This document shows, one piece after another, positions 55,612 through 64,000 of a stretch of DNA of 64,000 bases. The notes below the pieces were generated by a model, which saw only the letters and a program-made list of their open reading frames with translations, did no database searches and was not told the origin of the DNA. Position numbers and translations under genes: made by a program. Source of the stretch: Berghia stephanieae (lineage: Eukaryota; Mollusca; Gastropoda; Nudibranchia; Aeolidiidae); NCBI GenBank assembly GCA_034508935.3, contig CM067444.1, forward strand, positions 22,062,515-22,126,514. Direction: 5' to 3'. The first letter of the stretch is position 1. Every line of letters starts with the position of its first letter.

Positions 55612-56140
55612 TTTATTAGGATTTTACGGCACTTGCAACACATTAAGGTCATATCAGCACCAGTAAAAAGGAAGAAAATTGGATAGTGAAAAGATTCTAG
55701 ATGTACAATAAAAAGGACTTGAGGAAAAAGTAAGACAAAGGGGAGTGGTTCAAATAGTGAACAGATGTAGACTCCAAGAGCACACCATCAATGTACTTGA
55801 GTTTAAGATCACCTAAATGTCTCACCCATACACCAGCACAAGATCCCACTAAGAGAAATACACTCAAATGCTTACATTAAACATGCAAAATAACAAACAT
55901 AACAATACATAACAGAGAGATGATTTACAAGGAATAAAATATAATTTCCCAAAACAATAACTATGCATTTGACTGTTCCCTCCCAGCCAAGCACTACGGC
56001 TAGGGCCAGGGCAAAACGAAGTAATCTCATTCCAAGACAAAAAGACAGAAAGCAAATCGGAAAACATGATATAGGGGGATAGAAGACACAGTAAGTGCCA
56101 TCCTGCTTACTATGGGAGGCCAGGAACCTCACCCAGTTGA
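55612..56140 (-). mobile_element. Rep-A retroposon copy
   Basis: Reverse orientation, full length: from GGATTTTACGGCACTTGCAA to ACTATGGGAGGCCAGGAACC. Confidence 0.78.
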
Positions 56141-56199
56141 AAAATGTCATTGCTGCTTTGAAATGGAATTATTCCGCTACAGAATAAGAGTTTGTTGTT

Positions 56200-56555
56200 T
56201 TTGTTTGTAAGTTTTACAGCGCTTGCGACACATTTAGGTCATTTAAGCGCCAGTAAAAAAGAAGAAAATGGGATTGTAAAAAAATTCTAGATTTAAAATT
56301 AAAAACATACGAGAAAAGGTAAGACAAAGGAGAATGATTCATATAGGTCCAGATGTATATTCCATGGGAACAATTTCAATGTACTTAAATTGAGATCACC
56401 TAAAAACCTCATCCAAACACAAGCACAGGTCCCCAGAATACACTCAGATCTTTACACATCATAATTATTCAAAACAAAAAAATATAACAGTACATAACAG
56501 AGAAATGATGTACAAGGACAAAAAAAAAAATAGCATCTCCCGAAATAGAGTGGTA
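56200..56555 (-). repeat. Truncated Rep-A copy
   Basis: Reverse orientation, lacks the head. Starts with TACAGCGCTTGCGACACATT and stops after the AAATAGCATCTCCCGAAAT segment. Confidence 0.7.
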
Positions 56556-56719
56556 GTTTGCAAATGATGAGTTAGGTTGTGCTCAACAAATTATGCTCTA
56601 ATTTTGTCAGTATCAGCTGATTAGCGATGAAAATGAATATTAAAATCTGCCTCCCATCAAAAGAAGGGAAACAAATGAACCCAAACAATTTATAAAGACC
56701 ATGGTAAGTTCAACAAACA

Positions 56720-57640
56720 AATGACTTGCAATGCTTGAACCCTCACAATTTACAATGACCCACAGACATTTTAAATGGAAAGTTTGATGATCAAATGAAT
56801 TGCAATGCTTGAACCCACAGACATTTTTAAATAAAAACTTTGATAATCAAATGAATTGCAATGCTTGAACCCACACAATTTACAATGACCAACAGACATT
56901 TTAAAATAAAAACTCTGATGATCAAATGAATTGCAATGCTTGAACCCACAGACATTTTAAAATAAAAACTCTGATGATCAAATGAATTGCAATGCTTGAA
57001 CCCACACAATTTATAATGACCGACAAACATTTTAAAATAAAAACTCTGATGATCAAATGAATTGCAATGCTTGAACCCACACAATTTACAAAGACCGACA
57101 GACATTTTAAAATAAAAACTCTGATGATCAAATGAATTGCAATGCTTGAACCCACACAATTTACAATGACCCACAGACATTTTAAATGGAAACTCTGATG
57201 ATCAAATAAATTGCAATGCTTGAACCCACACAATTTACAAAGACCGACAGACATTTTAAAATAAAAACTCTGATGATCAAATAAATTGCAATGCTTGAAC
57301 CCACACAATTTACAATGACCCACAGACATTTTAAATGGAAACTCTGATGATCAAATGAATTGCAATGCTTGAACCCACACAATTTACAAAGACCGACAGA
57401 CATTTTAAAATAAAAACTCTGATGATCAAATGAATTGCAATGCTTGAACCCACACAATTTATAATGACCGACAAACATTTTAAAATAAAAACTCTGATGA
57501 TCAAATGAATTGCAATGCTTGAACCCACACAATTTACAAAGACCGACAGACATTTTAAATGGAAACTCTGATGATCAAATGAATTGCAATGCTTGAACCC
57601 ACACAATTTACAATGACGAACAGACATTTCTATGGGAAGT
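56720..57640. repeat. Minisatellite, 74-75-bp unit, about 11 copies
   Basis: Unit contains CTCTGATGATCAAATGAATT, GCAATGCTTGAACCCACACA and ATTTACAATGACC. Unit starts at about 56911, 56967, 57042, 57117, 57191, 57266, 57340, 57415, 57490 and 57564; one unit is only 56 bp. Two variants (75 bp ending AAAATAAA and 74 bp ending AAATGGA) are interspersed. Because 75 bp is 25 codons, minus-strand frames stay open, giving repetitive pseudo-peptides that I do not call genes. Confidence 0.92.
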
Positions 57641-58461
57641 TTAACAAACAAGTAAATTGCAAAGACCCCACACAATTTAATTCCAATGCATGAACCCACA
57701 CAATTTACAAAGGCCCACGGGCATTATTTATTAAAATAGTCAATACAGTGAATTGTAGTACATGATATTCACCCGCTCTTTTTTTATTTTGTTTTTTCGC
57801 ATCATCATCGCCATCATCCCCTCTCTCTCTTTCTTCTCTCTATCTATCTTACTCCTTCTTGTTCCCCCATTCTCTCTTTCATTTGATTATAATTTCTTCG
57901 TTTTATCTCTTTCTCTCATCGCTAAAGCAATCTCTACCTATCTGTCTATCCATTCACTTTTTTTTTCTTTAATTATTTCCCACATTCCATCCTCCCCACT
58001 CTAGGCTACACCTTTCATTCTGTGAATCATCAAAGCAAGATCATGGAACCAATGAGAGAGAAGGATTCAAGGGATTCCCTGTTCACTACTATGCAAGGTC
58101 TACTTCTGTTTATGTAACTAGGATTTGGCTAGGCTCTTTTCGATGCTTTAATATGACCACTAGATGAGGGTCAAAGGACTAAAATTAGCCTTGGGAACAT
58201 AGACATAGATTTTCCCTGAGGGAAAAAAAGTACCAGTTTAGCCGATTGACGTTCTTTTGCCAAACAATCGTCAAAATGATCACCGATGCTTCAATGGGTG
58301 AAGACAGTGTATACCCTTTTTCAAAAAAAAAAAGCATTTTCACTTTTTTTATAGTACTTTCTCGATATATTGGATGTTTCCTCAGTTCAGCCAGTTGTAC
58401 CATCTGGACCGACCAGCCACATGCCATCATAACATATAACACAAAAGCAAGTGCAAAGAAA

Positions 58462-58680
58462 TCATAAAGTCCCTAAATTACTGAATTTCTTTAACACTCC
58501 TGGCAGCTTGTCCTTATAGAGAACTGGATCAGCCCTGAACTCAATAGCCTTAAGAGGCATGGAGCCATAGAGCTCTTGGAAGCAGTTGATGCACTCTGAT
58601 CTCTCTACCATATGTGACGTGTCAGCTGATAACATCTCCTTTACACATTCTGGACACTTGAATTTTTTGCGGGGGACCAC
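58462..58680 (-). CDS. EXT2: EXT2 terminal exon
   Basis: [40 protein letters not shown] and [20 protein letters not shown] end at TGA (58462-58464). The paired Cys residues of CPEC and the Cys in ECINC are conserved. A possible minus-strand AATAAA lies near 57782. Confidence 0.97.
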   Translation of the reverse strand: MVPRKKFKCPECVKEMLSADTSHMVERSECINCFQELYGSMPLKAIEFRADPVLYKDKLPGVLKKFSNLGTL

Positions 58681-58793
58681 CTAAAATTATGCAAATAGTG
58701 GAACACTCAGTTTGGCAAAAAAGTGTAAATCAAATAAAATAGTTGAATATAAAGAAATCAAAAGAGTCTCTCTCTCTCCCTCCCCTCTCCCTC

Positions 58794-58854
<61 letters not shown>

Positions 58855-61800
58855 ATATTTATTCTACCTGAAGAATTATTATAATAAAAATTGAATTAAT
58901 GAAATAGAACAAACAAAATTAAACAAAAACAAAAACAAATGCCATGACGAGTAGCAATGCAGCAAGTGGTGGTGTGCGATCATGACTAATCAACAAAGAG
59001 AAATGACTCTTGAAATTTAATTCATGGAAATCTTTAGGTTATGTCTACTTCGAACTCAAGCACGTTTCGTCCTCGGCCTCCTCCCGATGGCCGTGCTTAA
59101 AGGTGGCATGGACTGTATTATTATCGATATTTAAATGAATTAATAAATTTTTTCCTCATTGACAATATAAACAGTTTTGACTTTCAGAGTTGACGTATAA
59201 ATTAAATATGACCAAGCCACAAAATATTTCATTGAACTCCCAACATGAATTTTTGGGTCATATAACAAAGAGTATGACTAAAAATAAACTATAGAAATTG
59301 AACTATGCGTAAGATCTTCAGCAAAAAGCATACAATGAACAAAAATCGTAAGAATACACATTTTTTACACAAGTTGGCAGCACTGCAACCAATGCCTTCT
59401 CGAATTACAGAATTAAAAAAACAAACCTTGATTGGTGCTTTTCCGGTAATATTGGTGACAAGAAAATTCATGGCGATATCTTCGCAATTGATGTGGTCAT
59501 CTACCCATTGTTTTAGATTGCCCGGCATGGCATACGTATACATAAAAGAAAAATACTGAGGATAGAGAGAAAAACAATGGTCATTGATTGCTAGCAATTG
59601 CTGTGTTGCTGGTTTGCATATTCAATGTTATATCTATATTGCATTGCGATCTTATTTGTTACAACTTTTGAAATATATTAAGAAAATAAAACAAGTAAGG
59701 TGAGTTCATTCATTTTGAAAAGACAAAACAAAAAGCAAAAAGCACTTTGGTTCTTAGCTCTTTTAAAATAACATACAAATCTACATCAATCTGCTCATCT
59801 TTTGAATTTTTAATCATTGACTAATTGATAGTTCCATATTATAAGCATATTACTGGATGTCTTCGTTGGCCTCATACTCATTCCCTATTTTTCATATTTA
59901 AATGATAAATTAAATTAATACCTTGGAATAATATTTAGGCCATATATGAGCTGTTGATGGCCTAAACATTATTCCAATGTAGCAAAATGCTATTCATTAT
60001 GAGTCCTATAGCATTTCATGCCATTAATTCTACATATTCCAAGTGAATGGGAAGTGGTAGCACAGTTCATGGGATAGTTGACTGTGAGTTATGATTCTAA
60101 TTCTAAATCTTCGATATGTAATGGCAAGTGACAGCGTGAGTCATAAGTTTGACAGTGATAAATGATAATGATAACCATAATAAATAGGTATGTAAGAATA
60201 CAATGAATAATTTATTCACTAAGAATTAAAATAAAAAACCCTAAAGTCAGGTTTTGTTTTTTAAAGCATTGACAATATAGATTATTGAAAAACAAAAATT
60301 CCTCACACTCTAAAAGTAAAAACCTGTGACCCATATATATCAATATAGTGAAATAATACATTGGATATACTAGATGGAGATTTCAATGACCTGATGGACA
60401 GCGAAGATGGCCAAAAATTCCATGAGATTCCTGTGTAATTTCTTCGAGGGTTGTCAGCTATGAATTCATTGCTTGTAATCATTAAAGTTTAAGAAAATAC
60501 TGCCTATAAAAAAGTCATGAATTTATAAATATCTTAAAAACATGCATTAATCTGCCATCAATCTAGTTTTCAAGTAATGTATTTATGTTTTCATTGGGTT
60601 ATTTTTTGTTTGTTGTTTTGCTGAAGAAGGGGTTCGAGCCAAAAACAATCCGTATTTGGTATTTTGTTCTCTTTTGAAGCAGTTATTTTTATTTTTGTCT
60701 ATTACTTTTTACATTCCACAGCCTCTAGCAGTTTAGTATGACTCAATAAAAAATACAACTAGTCCCAATTGGTTCAAGGTATAAATTACCTTGTGGTGAA
60801 AAGCTGCACCAGTAAGGACCATGGATATGGAATTCATCCACTCGGATTCATAGCTAAAGGTGCGGGTTTCATTCTGCCAAAGGTGAAGACGAGACGGATA
60901 TCCGACTAATCTGTCTGGATGTTCTCGCCAAACCTGAAATTAAAAAGAAATAATAAACATTGCTGGAACTTATTAATGATGAAGATACATTGAAAGAGTT
61001 GAGGATATTCTTTAAAAAAGATAAGAAAAAAAAAGGGTATATTTTTTTAAAGAGAACCAATTGATATTTTAGTGTTGAGTTTTACAATGTTTGTGAAACT
61101 CTTTGATTGATTAAACGCTGGGGGTAAAGGAAGAAATCAGGAATAGATGAAAGCAAAATGGAATTATTATTAACAATAAATAAATAATAAAGTAAATTCG
61201 CTTTATTCATCCCTAAGGGGGAATTTTTCTTTAGGGTCTATTCCAAGAAGAAGACTGGAAGAACCCAGGCGTCAGTCGTAGTACAGCGCCACAAAGTGAG
61301 CTAAGGCTAGGTGACTTGCTCAAGGCCACACAGCGTGATGGGTAGTCAAACTCGATACCTTTCAGGTACAAAGCAAAGACCACACCGCTGAGCCACGCTG
61401 TCCCATATGTGGGGAATCGAACTGAAAGGTGATATAAATTAGATGATGTTATGGTGATGGTGGTAGTATGATGATGATACTCTGATGGTAGAGATGGAGA
61501 CAATGGAAGCAATGGTGATCTGTTAGTAGCATTCATATAAAGTGCTTTTTAAAAATAACTTTTATTTCGGAATGTAAGGACCACAGAAAAAAAGACGGTA
61601 AAGTAAAATAAGGCAAAAGAGTTTGACAGACTGATATCACTATACCTCACTGATACATGTCATTCTACATCTACATTGAAAAGGTCCCGTTTATGTATTA
61701 TTGTGACGGATTGATGTATATAAGAAAATTAATAAAAAATTATCTTGTTTTATTTTTTTTTTAAAATTAGCACAATGTCCACTAAACATGCTCAAACTAG

Positions 61801-64000
61801 CCGACAGCAATACTTAAAATTTAGAGCGAGATATGACGTCTGTCAGGCGATATTACATTGTTTCAGCAAGAGACAATGCTGTGAACTCATTTTACACCAG
61901 AGGATGGTGACAAACTGTGAGTAAAGAGCCTTTTCCAAGGACTCAACTATGCGTCGATCAGAGACTCAAACCCAGGACCTTCTGATCCGAAGGCAAGTGT
62001 TATGCTACAAGATCACATAGATGCACATAACACATGCAGACTTCTCTAGCCCTAGTAAAGTTTCTACATTCCACCAAAGAAACTTTGGCTACTTCCCACC
62101 TCCTAACCCATTAACCAGTCTCTACTTTCATACTTCATATCCAAATTCCATCTCATCTGCCGTCAACATGATGATATCATCATCCAGGGCCAAAATGCAT
62201 TCTGTCTCTATCTCATCGTAGGGAAAGAACCTGTGGAAGCATCAACATTGATAAAGTAAGGTTTCTTTGGGACTTTTCATCCTGCTTTTACTTAAAAGGC
62301 ATCAAATTCTTTAAACATCGATAAAATATGTATCTCAAAGTTTTCATCAAAATCCGTTATAGGGTTTGTTTTTGTTTTTTAAAAAAAGATTTTGAAACAT
62401 AAACCAAGTTTAACACATGCTGTCCTTACCAAAGCTGTATTATGCAAGACGTATGCTATTTTGAGTTGTTTATTATTTTTTTAACCCTATAAGGAGATGG
62501 GAAAAGTATTTTCATCGGGTCTTTGTATTCACAATCATATAAAATGTTCTACCAGTATTTACTTTATGACATCATATTTAACAAAAAAGAGTCAGATTCA
62601 GTTCAAACCAAAATACTAACATGAAATCAGCTGTATAGGATTTCTTGATACTTGAGTAACTATTCTATAACTCGGTAGATAATACTCAAAGAAGTTAGAA
62701 AAAAATTGATTTATTTTTTTTTTAAATCTATAACAATAACAATCAGATAAAATAAATTATAAATATACCAATATTGAAATATTTACTTCTAAGAACACCA
62801 AAAATATTTTTAAAATAACTTAACAAATTAATGATTTAATTGCTGCAAAGGTTACAGGTGGCTCAATCACTTCGGCTTACTAAATTTTGATAAGAAGCAG
62901 AGCAACTGTGAGTTTATAGTGAAATTTGATTATTTCTATACTATTGTTTTTTTCCATGAACAAGTGAAATTATATGAATTCACTCATTTATCTATGGAGA
63001 TATAGTGGTGACAAGCAACACTGCTCGGATTAAACAACGAATCTTTGCCACTTACCTATTTCATTTAAATGAAAAATTGTTTAAAATGTTTTATCACTCA
63101 CCTGTTGCTCAGTTTATTCAACTTTGTTTGAATGACTTTAATAGGCTTGCCAATGTTGGGCCACTGGCTTACTGATGAAATAAAGTAAAAGGTAAAAAAT
63201 GTTTATTAATTCAAAGTAGATATCAAATACCAACAGCGTTAAAAAGGAGGAGGAGGAGGAGGAGAAGAGGAAGAAGAAGAAGAAGAAGAAGAAGAAGAAG
63301 AAGAAGAAGAAGAAGAAGAAGAAGAAGAAGAAGAAGAAGAAGAAGAAGAAGAAGAAGAAGAAGAAGAAGAAGAAGAAGAAGAAGAAGGAGATGAAGAAGA
63401 TGAAGAGAAGAAGAAGAAGAAGAAGAAGAAGAAGAAGAAGAAGAAGAAGAAGAAGAAGAAGAAGAAGAAGAAGAAGAAGAAGAAGAGAAGAAGGAGGAGA
63501 GAGGAGGAGGAGTAGGTGGATGAAATAAAAATGAGGAACAATGAGAAGAGAATGTCTTTGTAACATTGTTGAAGACATAGCTTTGAAATTAAATTTTGAA
63601 TACCTTAATTATATTCTAAGCTATACTTAAGTTTTTGAGGCTTGACAGAGAACATTCTAATATAACTATAGGAAGGGTGCGAAAGTAAATCATGTGAATT
63701 CTGACATTATTTCATAGTTTCAGGAAAATTACAACTTCTCAATCACTGACTTGATTGTTTTTTTTTTTTTAGGTGTTTCAACAGAGCTTTCAACACTATT
63801 TAGGTCTTTTAAGAACCAGGCGGTTGACTTACTTGGTGGTGGTTTGACTTCCTGATTGTTCCATACAACGATGACTTTGGCCAGACTGGGGACTTTACCC
63901 ACCTGACGCGTCACCTGGAACAATGAGTCTATCCTGTCGTAGGTAAGAATAACGGCCGTAAAACCAAGGGATTTGGGAGCCCTCAGAGGCAGGAAGAGGG
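58462..64000 (-). CDS. EXT2: EXT2 (exostosin-2), C-terminal GT64 part, gene runs off the right edge
   Basis: Six exons on the minus strand: 63833-64000 (partial), 63102-63171, 62134-62230, 60790-60933, 59427-59555 and 58462-58680. Together they encode 274 residues plus stop and every phase agrees. EXT2 pairs with EXT1 in the Golgi to extend heparan sulfate with alternating GlcA and GlcNAc. Identity is unambiguous: [88 protein letters not shown] and the tail [11 protein letters not shown] match vertebrate EXT2 almost position by position, and the tail distinguishes it from EXT1 and EXTL proteins. The metal-binding DDD of the GT64 fold is present ([10 protein letters not shown]). The N-terminal membrane anchor and GT47 domain are outside the window. 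On the minus strand the gene converges with ARFGEF3. Confidence 0.97.
58766..58853. repeat. (CT)n microsatellite
   Basis: In the last EXT2 intron, about 85 bp upstream (minus strand) of the terminal exon. Confidence 0.95.
59427..59555 (-). CDS. EXT2: EXT2 exon
   Basis: 43 codons in phase 0: [20 protein letters not shown] then [24 protein letters not shown] is a conserved substrate-site motif of the family. Confidence 0.97.
60610..60750. repeat. Repeat shared with 47660-47815
   Basis: Contains CTGAAGAAGGGGTTCGAGCC and TCTATTACTTTTTACATTCC; resembles a Penelope-type terminal segment. In an EXT2 intron. Confidence 0.5.
60790..60933 (-). CDS. EXT2: EXT2 exon
   Basis: 48 codons in phase 0: [20 protein letters not shown] through [16 protein letters not shown]. 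Confidence 0.97.
61201..61404 (-). mobile_element. SINE-3 copy in an EXT2 intron
   Basis: Shares TGACTTGCTCAAGGCCACAC and CTGAGCCACGCTG with the copy at 38308, and the same TTATTCATCCC start. Confidence 0.72.
61768..62025 (-). mobile_element. SINE-1 copy in an EXT2 intron
   Basis: Antisense to the window and sense to EXT2: from AGCACAATGTCCACTAAACA to AAGATCACATAGATGCAC. Confidence 0.75.
62134..62230 (-). CDS. EXT2: EXT2 exon with DDD motif
   Basis: [20 protein letters not shown] then [12 protein letters not shown]. The DDD triad is the nucleotide-sugar and Mn2+ site of the GT64 family. Confidence 0.97.
62240..63095. other. EXT2 intron without recognisable features
   Basis: AT-rich unique-looking sequence between two EXT2 exons; nothing further seen. 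Confidence 0.5.
63102..63171 (-). CDS. EXT2: EXT2 exon
   Basis: 70-bp exon too short to stand out as an [23 protein letters not shown], equal to vertebrate [21 protein letters not shown]. Phase A|TA before, AG|G after. Confidence 0.95.
63246..63512. repeat. (AAG)n microsatellite, about 265 bp, in an EXT2 intron
   Basis: Nearly uninterrupted purine strand (AAG, with GGA at the edges); the EXT2 sense strand is (CTT)n. It lies 75 bp from the 70-bp EXT2 exon. Confidence 0.95.
63833..64000 (-). CDS. EXT2: EXT2 exon, first in window (partial)
   Basis: Begins off the window and enters the GT64 domain: [20 protein letters not shown], then [20 protein letters not shown]. Ends CCAA|GTAAGT with one base over. 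Confidence 0.95.

Noticed and set aside
56720-57640. CRISPR-like array
   Set aside because: The whole unit is repeated without unique spacers, and the setting is an animal genome.
56827-57699. Minus-strand ORFs of about 120 codons with a repeated 25-residue peptide
   Set aside because: They arise from a 75-bp tandem repeat lacking stops in more than one frame; no start context, splice sites or homology support a gene.
58462-58680. Terminal exon as EXT1 or EXTL3
   Set aside because: The [19 protein letters not shown] and RADPVLYKD blocks fit EXT2 specifically; EXT1 and EXTL3 differ at these places.

Overview
The window is a stretch of an AT-rich, repeat-laden animal nuclear genome. Long spliceosomal introns with clean GT/AG borders, tRNA-derived SINEs, non-LTR retrotransposons and very many microsatellites fit a marine invertebrate (deuterostome or lophotrochozoan). 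The sequence alone does not settle the phylum.

Three protein-coding genes are supported. (1) Positions 943-1959 (+) hold an intact single-exon 338-codon ORF that I read as FANCF, a subunit of the Fanconi anaemia core complex. (2) From 3053 to 47529 (+) lie 31 exons of ARFGEF3 (BIG3), the Sec7-family protein with a degenerate GEF domain. The visible exons encode about 1934 residues plus the stop. They begin within the N-terminal region, so the first exons must lie left of the window, and FANCF then sits in an ARFGEF3 intron on the same strand. (3) From 58462 to the right edge (-) lie the last six exons of EXT2, the heparan-sulfate co-polymerase, covering nearly all of its GT64 domain. ARFGEF3 and EXT2 converge on a repeat-rich spacer of about 10.9 kb. 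The three genes act in unrelated processes (DNA cross-link repair, secretory-granule regulation, Golgi glycan synthesis); nothing suggests a functional cluster.

The introns and spacer are a dense repeat landscape. It includes a nearly whole RTE-type LINE (3720-6931), an L2/CR1-type relic (about 10040-11560), a 5'-truncated R4/Dong-type LINE (about 39888-40867), a Penelope-like 3' end with GIY-YIG remains (31763-32280), four families of tRNA-headed SINE, and two further retroposon families (called Rep-A and Rep-B here) with clear target-site duplications.

Two structures stand out. One is a 2.2-kb element (32308-34525) bounded by 21-bp perfect inverted repeats and filled with diverged repeats of about 170-190 bp, each carrying GGTGTCA/GTCACAAGCAAC modules. 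The other is a 238-bp foldback element (42302-42539) with a tRNA-like core. A 75-bp minisatellite (about 56720-57640) lies downstream of EXT2. Stretches not listed below are intron or spacer in which I see nothing specific.
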